Positions 8,662 to 18,059 of a stretch of DNA of 64,000 bases are shown piece after piece. A model generated the notes under the pieces. The model was not told the DNA's origin and did not search any database. It worked only from the letters and a program-made list of their open reading frames with translations. Source of the stretch: Allobosea sp. LC85 (GTDB lineage: Bacteria; Pseudomonadota; Alphaproteobacteria; Rhizobiales; Beijerinckiaceae); assembly GCF_000735605.1 (NCBI RefSeq), contig NZ_JPKG01000034.1:124001-188000 (forward strand). The letters are read 5' to 3'. Each line of letters begins with the position of its first letter. Position 1 is the stretch's first letter. Position numbers and translations under genes: made by a program.

Positions 8662-9678
8662 GTGTCGCCGCGACTGCTCGCTCTCACGCAAGGTGATCCG
8701 TCAGGCATCGGGCCGGAGCTCGCCTTGAAGGCCTGGCTGCTGCGGGAATCTGCGGCACTTCCACCCTTCGCCTGCATTGCCGATGCCGGCCTTTTGGAAA
8801 GCCTGTCACGGCGGCTTGGGCTCGATGTACCCGTCGCGCGCTGCACCTGGCATGAGGCGGAGGCGCTCTTCGAACAGGCCCTGCCCGTCATCGCGCTGGA
8901 GAAGACCGCGATCGTGATATCCGGACACCCTGATCCGGCCACGGCTTCGGGGACCATCGAGGCGATTGATCGTGCCGTCGCTGCAGTGCGCGAAGGGCAT
9001 GCGGCAGCACTAGTCACCAATCCCATTGCCAAGAGCGTTCTTTACGCCGCCGGTTTCTCCCACCCCGGCCACACGGAATATCTGGCGCATCTTGCGGCGG
9101 ATGGAGGCAGAGCGCCCCACCCCGTGATGATGCTCTGGTGTGAAGATCTGGCGGTCGTTCCGGTGACGATCCACGTGCCGCTCAGCGCAGTACCATCGCT
9201 GCTCACGACGGATCTCATTGTCGAGACTGGGCGAATTGTCGCTCGCGAACTGGCCTCCCGCTTTGGAATTGCGCAGCCGCGGATCGCATTGAGCGGGCTG
9301 AATCCGCATGCGGGAGAAGGCGGAGCGCTGGGCACGGAGGATTCTGCGGTGGTGGCGCCGGCTGTCGCGCGCCTCAAGGCGTTGGGAGTCGACGCCAGCG
9401 GTCCCTATCCTGCCGACACAATGTTCCATTCCCGCGCCCGCGCCGGCTACGACGCGGCACTGGCAATGTATCACGACCAGGCCCTGATCCCGATCAAGAC
9501 GATTGCCTTCGACGAGGGCGTCAACGTCACGCTCGGCCTGCCCTTCATCCGCACGTCACCCGATCACGGGACGGCCTTCGACATCGCAGGCCGCGGCATT
9601 GCCCGCCCCGACAGCCTTTGCGCCGCGCTGCGGCTGGGAGCCCGTATGGCAGCCCATTCCGAAAGCCGCCTGCCATGA
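8662..9678 (+). CDS. pdxA: 4-hydroxythreonine-4-phosphate dehydrogenase
   Basis: The protein has 338 residues from the GTG at 8662 (VSPRLLALTQGDPSGIGPE), which has GGAG six bases upstream; GTGs at 8644 and 8650 are possible but less well placed. It oxidises 4-phosphohydroxy-L-threonine in the DXP-dependent pyridoxal-phosphate pathway. Family motifs are GDPSGIGPE at the N-terminus, LVTNPIAKSVL, the GHTEYLA motif carrying a metal-binding His, GLNPHAGEGGALG, and the C-terminal AMYHDQALIPIK and RTSPDHGTAFDIAG, which hold the other metal histidines. Its stop overlaps the rsmA start by four bases (ATGA). Confidence 0.94.
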   Translation: MSPRLLALTQGDPSGIGPELALKAWLLRESAALPPFACIADAGLLESLSRRLGLDVPVARCTWHEAEALFEQALPVIALEKTAIVISGHPDPATASGTIEAIDRAVAAVREGHAAALVTNPIAKSVLYAAGFSHPGHTEYLAHLAADGGRAPHPVMMLWCEDLAVVPVTIHVPLSAVPSLLTTDLIVETGRIVARELASRFGIAQPRIALSGLNPHAGEGGALGTEDSAVVAPAVARLKALGVDASGPYPADTMFHSRARAGYDAALAMYHDQALIPIKTIAFDEGVNVTLGLPFIRTSPDHGTAFDIAGRGIARPDSLCAALRLGARMAAHSESRLP

Positions 9679-10529
9679 GTCAGATCGACACGCTGCCGCC
9701 GCTGCGCGAGGTGGTCGAACGCCACGGGCTGATGGCGCAGAAATCGCTGGGCCAGAACTTCCTGTTCGATCTCAACCTGACGAGCAGGATCGCCCGCGCC
9801 GCCGGTCCGCTTGACGGCGAGACAGTGGTGGAAATCGGCCCTGGCCCCGGAGGGTTGACGCGTGCCTTGCTCGCCAACGGGGCTGGACGTGTCATCGCGG
9901 TTGAGCGTGATCGACGCTGCCTGCCGGCACTGGCCGAGATCGCCGCACATTACCCGGGCCGGCTTGAGGTGATCGACGGCGATGCGCTTGCAGTCGACCT
10001 CTCCATTCATCTCGGCGGCTTGCCCGCCCGGATCATCGCGAACCTGCCCTACAATATCGGCACGCCGCTGCTCGTTGGCTGGCTTAGCCTGGAACCCTGG
10101 CCCTCCTGGTGGAGTTCGCTCACGCTGATGTTCCAGCGCGAGGTGGCGGAGCGCATCGTCGCAACCCCGGAGCAGCGCGCCGACTATGGCAGGCTGGCCG
10201 TTCTCGCGAACTGGCGCTGCGAAACCAAGATCCTGTTCGACGTGCCCAGGTCCGCCTTCGTGCCGTCGCCGAAAATCACGTCTTCGGTCGTTCAACTCGT
10301 GCCGCGGCCGAAGCTAGAGCCCTGCGAACAGAGATTGCTGGAGCGTGTCACTCTCGCTGCCTTCGGCCAGCGCCGGAAGATGCTGCGCCAGAGCCTCAAG
10401 GCCGTGACGCCCGATCCGCAGCCGATGATCGATGCCGCGGGGCTGTCGCCAACGGCGCGCGCAGAAGAAGTGCCCGTTTCAGGTTTCGTGCGCCTCGCCA
10501 ACGCCTTCGCTGCGCTGAAGACCGGATAG
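9675..10529 (+). CDS. rsmA: 16S rRNA dimethyladenosine transferase (KsgA)
   Basis: The protein has 284 residues and dimethylates two adjacent adenines in helix 45 of 16S rRNA late in 30S assembly. Visible motifs are LGQNFLFD at the N-terminus, the SAM-binding EIGPGPGGLTRALL, acidic EVIDGDAL, catalytic NLPYNIGTPLL, and the C-terminal helical domain with PSPKITSSVV and AAFGQRRKMLRQSLK. The ATG is within the pdxA stop (ATGA), giving coupling. The gene converges on gmk with only nine bases between stops and no obvious terminator, so transcripts probably overlap. Confidence 0.95.
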   Translation: MSQIDTLPPLREVVERHGLMAQKSLGQNFLFDLNLTSRIARAAGPLDGETVVEIGPGPGGLTRALLANGAGRVIAVERDRRCLPALAEIAAHYPGRLEVIDGDALAVDLSIHLGGLPARIIANLPYNIGTPLLVGWLSLEPWPSWWSSLTLMFQREVAERIVATPEQRADYGRLAVLANWRCETKILFDVPRSAFVPSPKITSSVVQLVPRPKLEPCEQRLLERVTLAAFGQRRKMLRQSLKAVTPDPQPMIDAAGLSPTARAEEVPVSGFVRLANAFAALKTG

Positions 10530-10538
10530 CAGTGCTCC

Positions 10539-11186
10539 TTACGAGATTGCCTCGCTGAGGAGCCCGGCGACAAATTCGCTCATGCCAACCGCGCGCGAAC
10601 GCTTCAAGCGCTCGGCGGTGAGGATGGCGCGGACCGATTCATAGGCAGCACCGAGATCGTCATTGATGATGACGTAGTCGTAGACGCTCCAGCGAGCGAT
10701 CTCGTCGCGGGCATTGTCGAGCCGCTTGGCGATAACCTCTGGCGCATCCTCGGCGCGACGCACAAGGCGGGAGCGCAGTTCCGCCATCGACGGCGGCAGG
10801 ATGAAAATGGCGACGACATCCTCGCGCGCCTTTTCAAGGATCTGCTGCGTGCCCTGATAGTCGATGTCGAAGAGCACATCGCGGCCAGCCTTCAGCGCGT
10901 CCTCGACGGGCTTGCGCGGCGTCCCATAGCCATTGCCATGGACCTCGGCCCATTCCAGCAGTTCATCGCGCTCGCGCAACGTGTCGAAGGCCGGACGGTC
11001 GATGAAGTGGTAATGGACGCCATGGATCTCGGAGGGGCGCTTGAGCCGGGTCGTGACCGAGACAGACAGATCGAGATTGGTTTCCTTCTGCGACAGGGTT
11101 CGCGTCAGAGTCGATTTGCCCGCTCCCGATGGAGAGGACAGGATCAACATCAGGCCGCGACGGGCCGGGCGCACCAGATCGGCCAT
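10539..11186 (-). CDS. gmk: Guanylate kinase
   Basis: The protein has 215 residues and phosphorylates GMP to GDP with ATP. It carries the P-loop SSPSGAGKST, the GMP-binding VSVTTRLKRPSEIHGVHYHF, the core EWAEVHGNGYGTPRKPVEDAL, DIDYQGTQQI and the lid RLVRRAEDAPEVIAKRL. It is the normal length for the family. It lies six bases downstream of yicC in the same direction, a common pairing (yicC-gmk), so it is probably the last gene of the yicC transcript. Confidence 0.95.
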   Translation of the reverse strand: MADLVRPARRGLMLILSSPSGAGKSTLTRTLSQKETNLDLSVSVTTRLKRPSEIHGVHYHFIDRPAFDTLRERDELLEWAEVHGNGYGTPRKPVEDALKAGRDVLFDIDYQGTQQILEKAREDVVAIFILPPSMAELRSRLVRRAEDAPEVIAKRLDNARDEIARWSVYDYVIINDDLGAAYESVRAILTAERLKRSRAVGMSEFVAGLLSEAIS

Positions 11187-11192
11187 CAGCCG

Positions 11193-12074
11193 TCACTCCA
11201 CATTCTGAACCTGTTCGCGCATCTGGTCGACGACCGTGCGCAATTCGAGCCCGATGCGCGACAGCCCGGCATCACCAGCCTTGGCGCAAAGCGTTGACGA
11301 TTCTCGCCCGAACTCCTGCGCGAGAAAGTCGAGCTTGCGGCCGATCGGCCCGCCCTGAGCGAACAGGGCCTGCAACGCGGCGACATGAGCATGCAGCCGG
11401 TCGATCTCCTCGCGGATATCGGCCTTGACCGCAAGCAGCGCAGCCTCCTGATGCAGGCGCTGCGGATCGAGCGCCGGGCTGGCATCGAGCAGAGCCTGCA
11501 CCTGCGTCGCGAGCCGTGCGCGGATCGCGTCCACAGTCCGCCCGGGATGCTGCTCCGCCTCGTCGGTCAGCCGGGCAATGCTGGCAAGGTGCCCGGTGAG
11601 AACGGCTTCAAGCGCTCGCCCCTCGGCGGAGCGCGCTTCCTTGAGACCAAGGACCACTGCTTCCAGGCCGGCAAGCAAGGGAGGTTCGAGCAGCGCCAGG
11701 ACATCCTCGTCCTCGTCGGCAATCTCGACCACGCCGCGAATCCCAAGGAGCGCGTCAAAGGAGGCTGGGCGGATTCCGTCAGACGCAGGCAGTCTCGCAA
11801 CGGATTCCAGTAGGCCAGCGAGCACAGCCTCGTTGATACGTGGTTTCGCCGGCCGGGCATCGCTATTGATTGAGAGGTTGACGTGCAATGTGCCGCGAGA
11901 AAAAGCGCCGCCCAGGCGCTTGCGTGCCGCCTCGGCCAGGGCTTCGAATCCGGAGGGCACCCGGACGCGCACGTCGAGGCCGCGCGCGTTGACGCTGCGG
12001 ATTTCCCATGCCCAGGCATGAAGTCCTGCGGTACCGGCTGCGCGGGCAAATCCGGTCATGCTCTCGATCGCCAT
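11193..12074 (-). CDS. yicC: YicC family protein (endoribonuclease-type)
   Basis: The protein has 293 residues. The diagnostic N-terminus MAIESMTGFARA, the EIRSVNARGLDVRVRVP region and the C-terminal DUF1732 domain (KADIREEIDRLHAHVAALQALFA, IGRKLDFLAQEFGRESSTLCAKA) are all present. E. coli YicC has been linked to RNA cleavage and stationary-phase survival; that role is inferred here from family only. It immediately precedes gmk. A 182-base gap separates it from mltG upstream and probably holds its promoter. Confidence 0.9.
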   Translation of the reverse strand: MAIESMTGFARAAGTAGLHAWAWEIRSVNARGLDVRVRVPSGFEALAEAARKRLGGAFSRGTLHVNLSINSDARPAKPRINEAVLAGLLESVARLPASDGIRPASFDALLGIRGVVEIADEDEDVLALLEPPLLAGLEAVVLGLKEARSAEGRALEAVLTGHLASIARLTDEAEQHPGRTVDAIRARLATQVQALLDASPALDPQRLHQEAALLAVKADIREEIDRLHAHVAALQALFAQGGPIGRKLDFLAQEFGRESSTLCAKAGDAGLSRIGLELRTVVDQMREQVQNVE

Positions 12075-12256
12075 GGACGCTGAAACTCCCCCGACGGTTC
12101 ACCGTGCGATTGAACTGCACGGGATCGCCGCTTGACGCTGTATCTGATGCGGCGGGACCGTAGTGAGGGGAAACACCACTCGCAAGTCGCGCTGCACACT
12201 CGGCAGCGCGAAGATGGGGAGAAATCAGTGCGGCTGCCAATGCTTGCCGCTGCTGC

Positions 12257-13678
12257 TCAGGGCCGCAGTGCAGGAACCTGCTTGGGCGAGTTGAGATCGT
12301 AGCTTCGGTTCAGCAGGGGATCCCGGTTCGTCCCTTCCGACGCATCGAAGGCGCGCACGCGCGTCCCCGCCGGACCATCCGCCGACGCTCGTCGGTTGCC
12401 CGCCGCGGTCTCGGTGTCCCCGGACGTCGCATCAGCGGCCCGCGAGGCGCCAGGCGCCTCGGTGCGGTTATCCGGCGCCGGCGGCGGCTCCACCTTGTCG
12501 ACGTTGGAATCCGGCGAGGGCTTGCCCGCTTCGCGCCGCTGCGACTCGACCTGCCGCCAACGGGCGACATTGCGGTTATGCTGCTCCAAGGTCTCCGCGA
12601 AGGCATGCCCGCCGCTGCCATCGGCAACGAAATAGAGATCCTTGGTCCGCGAATGGTTGACTACGGCCTCCATCGCGGCGCGGCCCGGATTGGCGATCGG
12701 GCCCGGCGGCAGGCCGTCGATGACATAGGTGTTGTAGGGCGTCGCTTGCGTGATCTCGTTACGCTGGATCGCGCGGCCGAGCGTGCCCTTGCTGCCGACG
12801 ATCCCGTAGACGATCGTCGGGTCGGATTGCAGCTTCATCTTGCGGTTCAGACGGTTGATGAAGACGCCGGCAACGCGCGGGCGCTCGTCGGCACGGCCGG
12901 TTTCCTTCTCGACGATCGAAGCCAGGATCACCAACTCCTGCGGCGTCTTGATCGGCAGGTCCGCAGGGCGGCGATTCCAGACGTCGTTGAGGATGCGGCG
13001 CTGATCGCGCGTCATCCGGTCGACGATCGCCTGCCGTGTGAACCCGCGCGGAAACTTGAAGGTATCGGGCAGGATGGTCCCCTCGCGAGGCACCTGAATG
13101 ACGTCGCCCGTGAGGAGATCATTGTCGCGCAGCCGCGCGATGATCTGTTCGCTGGTCAGGCCTTCCGGCACTGTGATCGAATGCTCGACCGCCTTGCCCT
13201 CGGCAATGATGTCGAGAATGTCCTGCTGGCTGGCGCGGGCCTTGAACAGGTACTCACCCGCCTTGAGCTTGGTCCAGTTGCCGGAGATCAGCGCCGAAAC
13301 CTTGAAGGTCCAGGGATGCTCGATCAGCCCCTCGCGCTGAAGCAGTTCGGCGATTTCGGTGAGACCGCTTTCCTTGGGGATGATCAGGACACGGTCGCTC
13401 GCGAGCGGCCCAGGCGCCTTGCTTTGGCTGCCGACCACCGCGATTCCGGCACCGACGACGCCGGCCAATACGAGCGCAGTCGTGAACAACCCGCTGAGCA
13501 TTCCGATGAAGGGATTGCGCCTCCTGCGACGCACCTTCGGCGGCGGCGCAGGCGGCGCTACCGGCTTCAACGCCTCGCTCGGGCTCTTCGGGGCGACGCG
13601 GGGCGAAGTGTTCACAGTGCTGGCGCTCGCGTTCTGGTGTCGTGAGGTTCGCCGCAATGCCCTTGCGATGCGACGCAT
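12257..13678 (-). CDS. mltG: Endolytic murein transglycosylase MltG
   Basis: The protein has 473 residues. It has a Pro/Arg-rich cytosolic N-terminus (residues 1-57), one membrane helix (58-82) and the periplasmic YceG domain. The catalytic Glu is E257 in LASIVEKETGRADERPRVAGVF, and substrate motifs KLQSDPTIVYG, TPYNTY and GLPPGPIANPG follow. MltG cleaves nascent glycan strands and sets their length. After about residue 385 there is a Pro/Ala/Thr/Arg-rich tail of ~90 residues with no recognisable domain, an addition over the ~340-residue E. coli enzyme. It lies downstream of fabF, as in many alphaproteobacteria. Confidence 0.92.
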   Translation of the reverse strand: MRRIARALRRTSRHQNASASTVNTSPRVAPKSPSEALKPVAPPAPPPKVRRRRRNPFIGMLSGLFTTALVLAGVVGAGIAVVGSQSKAPGPLASDRVLIIPKESGLTEIAELLQREGLIEHPWTFKVSALISGNWTKLKAGEYLFKARASQQDILDIIAEGKAVEHSITVPEGLTSEQIIARLRDNDLLTGDVIQVPREGTILPDTFKFPRGFTRQAIVDRMTRDQRRILNDVWNRRPADLPIKTPQELVILASIVEKETGRADERPRVAGVFINRLNRKMKLQSDPTIVYGIVGSKGTLGRAIQRNEITQATPYNTYVIDGLPPGPIANPGRAAMEAVVNHSRTKDLYFVADGSGGHAFAETLEQHNRNVARWRQVESQRREAGKPSPDSNVDKVEPPPAPDNRTEAPGASRAADATSGDTETAAGNRRASADGPAGTRVRAFDASEGTNRDPLLNRSYDLNSPKQVPALRP

Positions 13679-13756
13679 TTCGAGCCTGTCCCGAAATCCG
13701 ATGACAGACTAGCAGAAATTATGGCGAAAGCGCGCTGAGCCCTTTGGGCCGATGCG

Positions 13757-15043
13757 TCAGTCAACGAAACGACGGATCACCAGCGAGGCGTTCGTCCCGC
13801 CAAAACCGAAGGAATTCGACAGGGCGATCTCGATGCCGCGCTTCTTCGCGACATTCGGCACCAGGTCCAGATCGGTCTCGACGGATGGATTGTCGAGATT
13901 GATCGTCGGCGGCGCGATCTGGTCGCGAATCGCGAGAACCGTGAAGATCGCCTCGATCGCGCCCGCCGCGCCGAGCAGGTGTCCCGTCGCCGACTTGGTC
14001 GAGGACATGGCAGGCTTCCGCGGGGCGTTGGCGAGCAGCCGCTCGACTGCCCGCAGTTCGATCTCGTCGCCGAGCTGGGTCGAGGTGCCATGCGCGTTGA
14101 TGTAGTCGAGATCACCCGCGGTGACGCCAGCACGATCAAGCGCCGCCGACATGCAACGATAGGCGCCGTCACCATCCTCAGCCGGCGAGGTGATGTGATA
14201 GGCGTCCCCCGACATGCCATAGCCGACGATTTCGGCATAGATGCGCGCGCCGCGCGCCTTGGCATGCTCGAGATCCTCGAGAACGACGACCCCTGCCCCC
14301 TCGCCCATCACGAAGCCGTCGCGATCCTTGTCATACGGACGCGAGGCCTTCTCGGGCGAGTCGTTGAAGCCCGTGGACAGAGCACGACAAGCGCAGAACC
14401 CGGCAATGCCGATGCGGTTGATCGCCGATTCGGTGCCGCCCGCGACCATGACCTTGGCATCGCCGAGAGCGATCATGCGCGAGGCGTCGCCAATGGCATG
14501 GGCACCGGTCGAGCAGGCCGTGACCACTGCGTGATTCGGCCCCTTGAGGCCGTGCGTGATCGAGACATAGCCGGCGGCGAGATTGCTCAACCGGCCGGGA
14601 ATGAAGAAAGGCGAGAGGCGGCGCGGGCCGCGCTCCTTGAGCAGGATCGACGCTTCATAGATGCCGCCGAGCCCACCAATGCCGGAACCAATCGCGACAC
14701 CGGTCGCGATCTGGTCCTCATAGCTTTCGGGTTTCCACCCGGCATCATTGAGCGCCTGCGTCGCAGCTGCCATTGCGAAGACGATGAAATCATCGACCTT
14801 GCGCTGTTCCTTGGGCTCCATCCAATCGTCAGGATTGAAGGTGCCGTTGGAACCATCGCCACGCGGGATATTGCAGGCGATCTGGGCGGGAAGGTCGCTC
14901 GCGTCGAAGCTCGTGATCGGACCGGCGCCGCTGGCGCCGGAGATCAGACGTGACCAGGTCGGCTCGACGCCGCATGCAAGCGGCGTCACCATGCCAAGCC
15001 CGGTCACCACGACACGTCGCATGGTGTAGCTGCGTGGGCTCAT
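13757..15043 (-). CDS. fabF: 3-oxoacyl-ACP synthase II
   Basis: The protein has 428 residues (421 if the second ATG, MRRVVVTG, is used; neither start has a clear ribosome site). It is a condensing enzyme of type II fatty-acid elongation. The Cys-His-His triad is C177 (VVTACSTGAHAIG), H318 (NAHGTSTQLGDE) and H355 (SATGHLLGAAGA), with K350. GMVTPLACG at the N-terminus and NSFGFGGTNASL at the C-terminus are family marks. It follows acpP by 24 bases and precedes mltG, so acpP-fabF-mltG is probably one operon. Confidence 0.94.
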   Translation of the reverse strand: MSPRSYTMRRVVVTGLGMVTPLACGVEPTWSRLISGASGAGPITSFDASDLPAQIACNIPRGDGSNGTFNPDDWMEPKEQRKVDDFIVFAMAAATQALNDAGWKPESYEDQIATGVAIGSGIGGLGGIYEASILLKERGPRRLSPFFIPGRLSNLAAGYVSITHGLKGPNHAVVTACSTGAHAIGDASRMIALGDAKVMVAGGTESAINRIGIAGFCACRALSTGFNDSPEKASRPYDKDRDGFVMGEGAGVVVLEDLEHAKARGARIYAEIVGYGMSGDAYHITSPAEDGDGAYRCMSAALDRAGVTAGDLDYINAHGTSTQLGDEIELRAVERLLANAPRKPAMSSTKSATGHLLGAAGAIEAIFTVLAIRDQIAPPTINLDNPSVETDLDLVPNVAKKRGIEIALSNSFGFGGTNASLVIRRFVD

Positions 15044-15067
15044 GATGCAGTAACGGCCAGAGGCCGA

Positions 15068-15301
15068 TCAGGCGCTCTTCGAGAGGAACTTGACGGCATC
15101 ACCGACCGTGACGATCGTCTCAGCCGCATCGTCCGGAATCTCGACGCCGAACTCTTCCTCGAAAGCCATCACGAGCTCGACCGTATCGAGGCTGTCGGCA
15201 CCCAGATCTTCAATGAAGTTGGCGCCTTCGACGACCTTCTCGGGTTCGACGCCGAGATGCTCGATCACGATCTTCTTCACGCGCTCGGCGACATCGCTCA
15301 T
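15068..15301 (-). CDS. acpP: Acyl carrier protein
   Basis: The protein has 77 residues. It carries growing acyl chains on a 4'-phosphopantetheine arm attached to S37 of the motif LGADSLDTVEL. The start is MSDVAERVKK, with GAGGA eight bases upstream. The highly acidic composition (helices EEEFGVEIPDD and the C-terminal VGDAVKFL) is typical. The reading frame extends 25 codons upstream, but that part is not ACP-like. The 256-base gap towards fabG suggests its own promoter. Confidence 0.96.
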   Translation of the reverse strand: MSDVAERVKKIVIEHLGVEPEKVVEGANFIEDLGADSLDTVELVMAFEEEFGVEIPDDAAETIVTVGDAVKFLSKSA

Positions 15302-15415
15302 GGATCTTTTCCTCAAAGCTTGAAACGCATCGCTGGATCGCGATGCGTGTAGGGAACCGCTCCCGCCACCCGGCACCCCTTCCGGAATGCCGCCGGGGCG
15401 GAACTCTTAAGGCTG

Positions 15416-15444
15416 CACAAACGCAACAACAGGGTTCGCGTCAA
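15416..15444 (-). promoter_or_regulatory. Candidate acpP promoter
   Basis: Reading the minus strand, a strong -35 CTTGACG (TTGACG at 15444-15439) is followed after 17 bases by a poor -10 (TTTGTG). It lies about 115-140 bases before the acpP start in an otherwise empty 256-base gap between fabG and acpP. Only the -35 is convincing. Confidence 0.35.
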
Positions 15445-15557
15445 GTCCCCCTGAGCACGCGCGCTGCAGCGCGACGGCGCTAGTTAACATACTCGTCGAT
15501 AGCTGACGAGAGCCGGAAACCGATCTCGGAAGGTTACGAAGAACCTTCTCAAGGCAT

Positions 15558-16295
15558 TCAAATCATTGCCATTCCACCGTTGACGTGAAGCGTCTGCCCG
15601 GTCACGTAAGCGGCCTCGTTGCTAGCGAGATAGGCAACCGCCGCAGCAACATCGTCACCCACACCCAATCGGCCCATCGGTACGTCGGCGAGGATGCCCT
15701 CGCGCTGCTTATCGTTAAGGGCCTGGGTCATGGGCGACTCGATGAAGCCCGGTGCAACGACGTTCACGGTGATGTTGCGGCTCGCGACTTCCGCCGCCAG
15801 GGCCTTGGACATCCCGATCAGGCCGGCCTTGGAGGCGGCATAGTTGCCCTGCCCGGGATTGCCGGTGACGCCGACAACTGAACCGATCGAAACGATGCGG
15901 CCATACCGGCGGCGCATCATCGTCTTCACGGCCGCCCGCGACAGCCGGAACGCCGCGGTCAGATTGACGGCGATCACGCTGTCCCAGTCCTCGTCCTTGA
16001 GGCGAAGGAAAAGATTGTCTCGCGTCACACCAGCATTGTTGACGAGGATATCGAGCCCACCGAGCTTCTCCTCGGCAGCCGGGACGAGTGCCTCGACCGA
16101 ATCCTTGTCCGACAGGTTGCAGGGCGCAATCACCGCGCGCTCGCCGAGTTCGGCCGCGAGAGCTTCGAGCGCTTCGACCCGCGTACCGGACAGCGCGACG
16201 CTGGCGCCGAGACCATGAAGCGTGCGGGCGATCGCGCCTCCGAGGCCACCGGTCGCGCCGGTGACCAGGGCTTTCTTCCCCGTCAGGTCAAACAT
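15558..16295 (-). CDS. fabG: 3-oxoacyl-ACP reductase
   Basis: The protein has 245 residues and is the NADPH-dependent ketoreductase of fatty-acid elongation. The start MFDLTGKKALVTG has a strong GGGAGG site just upstream. SDR motifs are the cofactor loop TGATGGLG (13-20), NNAG (86-89) and the catalytic S139, Y152 and K156 (SIGSVVGVTGNPGQGNYAASK). The C-terminal GFIESPMTQAL and VTGQTLHVNGGMAMI are FabG-specific. It follows fabD by 37 bases. Confidence 0.95.
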   Translation of the reverse strand: MFDLTGKKALVTGATGGLGGAIARTLHGLGASVALSGTRVEALEALAAELGERAVIAPCNLSDKDSVEALVPAAEEKLGGLDILVNNAGVTRDNLFLRLKDEDWDSVIAVNLTAAFRLSRAAVKTMMRRRYGRIVSIGSVVGVTGNPGQGNYAASKAGLIGMSKALAAEVASRNITVNVVAPGFIESPMTQALNDKQREGILADVPMGRLGVGDDVAAAVAYLASNEAAYVTGQTLHVNGGMAMI

Positions 16296-16332
16296 GCTGC
16301 CTCCCTTTATATGTATCCGGCGTCCTGCCGGT

Positions 16333-17277
16333 TCACCCGTTCTGGGCACTGTAATTGCGAATATCGTCGGCGGCTCCGAGCGAAACCGCGCTCGTACCAG
16401 CAGCGATACGCTTGACCAGGCCTGCCAGCACCTTGCCGCTGCCGGCCTCGACGAAACGGGTCACGCCGGCATCCGCCATGGCTTGCACGCATTCACGCCA
16501 GCGCACGGTTCCCGTCACCTGCGCCACCAGCGAGGCGCGGATCGCGTCAGGGTCGCTCAGCGGAGCAGCGCCGACATTGGCCATCACCGGAATGACGGGC
16601 GGCGCCAGGGCGACCTTGGCCAAGGCCTCGCGCATGGCATCGGCGGCAGGCTGCATCAGCGCGCAATGGAAGGGTGCAGACACCGGCAACGGCAGGGCGC
16701 GCTTGACACCGCGCTGGCCGGAAAGCGCAATCGCCCGCTCGATCGCTGCCTTGCTGCCGGACAGAACGACCTGCCCGCCGCCATTGTCATTGGCAGCCTC
16801 GCAGATCTCGCCTTGCGCTGCGTCCCTGGCGATCTCGCGCGCCTGGGCGAGCTCGACGCCAAGCAACGCGGCCATGGCCCCCTCGCCTGCCGGCACGGCC
16901 TTCTGCATGGCGTCGCCGCGAATCCGGAGCAGACGAGCGGCATCCGCAATCGAGAAGCTGCCAGCAGCCGCCAGCGCAGAATATTCGCCGAGCGAGTGGC
17001 CAGCGACGAAGGCCGCATCGCGCTGCAGCGACAGACCGGCCTCCGCCTCGAGGACACGGATCACGGCAAGGCTGACCGCCATCAGGGCCGGCTGGGCATT
17101 GGCGGTCAGCGTCAGATCCTCGGCAGGACCATCCCACATAATTGTCGAAAGCTTCTGCGACAGGGCGTCGTCGACCTCGGCGAAGACCGCCCTGGCCACC
17201 GGAAAAGCGTCGGCCAAGGTCTTGCCCATGCCGACGGCCTGAGAGCCCTGACCGGGAAAGATGAACGCGGTTGTCAT
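16333..17277 (-). CDS. fabD: Malonyl-CoA:ACP transacylase
   Basis: The protein has 314 residues and loads malonate from CoA onto acyl carrier protein to start elongation. It has FPGQGSQAVGMG at the N-terminus, the nucleophile S95 in GHSLGEYSAL, and catalytic H204 in SAPFHCALM. The C-terminal FVEAGSGKVLAGLVKRI is typical. It is the first gene of the minus-strand fab cluster and is divergent from rpsF across 326 bases. Confidence 0.95.
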   Translation of the reverse strand: MTTAFIFPGQGSQAVGMGKTLADAFPVARAVFAEVDDALSQKLSTIMWDGPAEDLTLTANAQPALMAVSLAVIRVLEAEAGLSLQRDAAFVAGHSLGEYSALAAAGSFSIADAARLLRIRGDAMQKAVPAGEGAMAALLGVELAQAREIARDAAQGEICEAANDNGGGQVVLSGSKAAIERAIALSGQRGVKRALPLPVSAPFHCALMQPAADAMREALAKVALAPPVIPVMANVGAAPLSDPDAIRASLVAQVTGTVRWRECVQAMADAGVTRFVEAGSGKVLAGLVKRIAAGTSAVSLGAADDIRNYSAQNG

Positions 17278-17603
17278 GCTGAGAAAATCCCGATGTTCAT
17301 AATTTAGTCATCGCGACGGGGCTCTCACATTGCTTGGGAGGCCAAGTCAAGCTTTGCTGGAGAATTCGCAGTCATTCATGCAGTGATTTGGCTTGCGGAA
17401 ATGGCCCCGACGCTGTATCAGCCGCCTCCTGTTTGTTCGGCCGGAGGCTGAACGGATGGCGGGCAGCTCACTGAGCGTCTCGCAGGTTCGGCTCTCGAAC
17501 CGCCATCCCGTGTCTCCGCCTTCGATGAAATCCTGTCGGGCCTTATCCAGGGCTCGGAGGGCTCCGCGCCGAGCGAAACAGGGTGAAACAAAGGAAGGCC
17601 ATT
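17278..17603. other. Divergent fabD/rpsF intergenic region with rpsF leader
   Basis: This 326-base gap holds the promoters of both divergent operons. For rpsF, TTGCGG (17393-17398), 17 bases, TATCAG (17416-17421) is the best plus-strand promoter, giving a leader of about 175 bases. Next to the ribosome site is a GC hairpin (GCTCGG/CCGAGC, 17552-17574). S6:S18 bind such leaders in many bacteria, but I cannot confirm the binding motif here. No gene is visible in the gap. Confidence 0.5.
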
Positions 17604-18056
17604 ATGGCATTGTACGAGCATGTGCTGCTCGCGCGGCAGGATGTCAGCGCGCAGCAAGTCGAAGCTCTTGTCGAACAGTTCAAGGGCATCATCGAGGCAA
17701 ATGGCGGCTCGGTCCCCAAGACCGAGTACTGGGGCGTGAAGTCGCTCGGCTATCGCATCCGTAAGAACCGCAAGGCTCATTACTCGCTGCTGAACATCAA
17801 CGCACCATCCGCCGCCGTGCTGGAGATGGAGCGCCAGATGCGCATCAACGAAGACGTCCTGCGCTTCCTGACGATCCGCGTCGAGGAGCTCGAGGAAGGC
17901 CAGTCGGCGATGCTGCAAAAGCGCGATCGTGACGACCGCGGCGAGCGCGGCGGTGATCGCTTCGACCGCGGCGGCGACCGGTTCGACCGCGGCCCGCGCC
18001 GCGACCGTCCGCGTCGCGACGACGAGACCACCGAAACCACCGGCACGGAGGCCTAA
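17604..18056 (+). CDS. rpsF: 30S ribosomal protein S6
   Basis: The protein has 150 residues and binds 16S rRNA as a heterodimer with S18. The start MALYEHVLLARQDVS has AGGAAGG upstream. The S6 core (GVKSLGYRIRKNRKAHYSLLNINAP, MRINEDVLRFLTIRVEEL) ends near residue 105. A charged Arg/Asp/Gly-rich tail follows (repeated DRFDRGG), a common Rhizobiales extension and probably disordered. rpsR starts three bases after the stop. Confidence 0.96.
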   Translation: MALYEHVLLARQDVSAQQVEALVEQFKGIIEANGGSVPKTEYWGVKSLGYRIRKNRKAHYSLLNINAPSAAVLEMERQMRINEDVLRFLTIRVEELEEGQSAMLQKRDRDDRGERGGDRFDRGGDRFDRGPRRDRPRRDDETTETTGTEA

Positions 18057-18059
18057 GCC

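Noticed and set aside
17936..18010. Repeated DNA in the 3' part of rpsF resembling a tandem repeat array
   Set aside because: It encodes the normal Asp/Arg/Gly-rich S6 tail of Rhizobiales and is not a CRISPR or mobile repeat.
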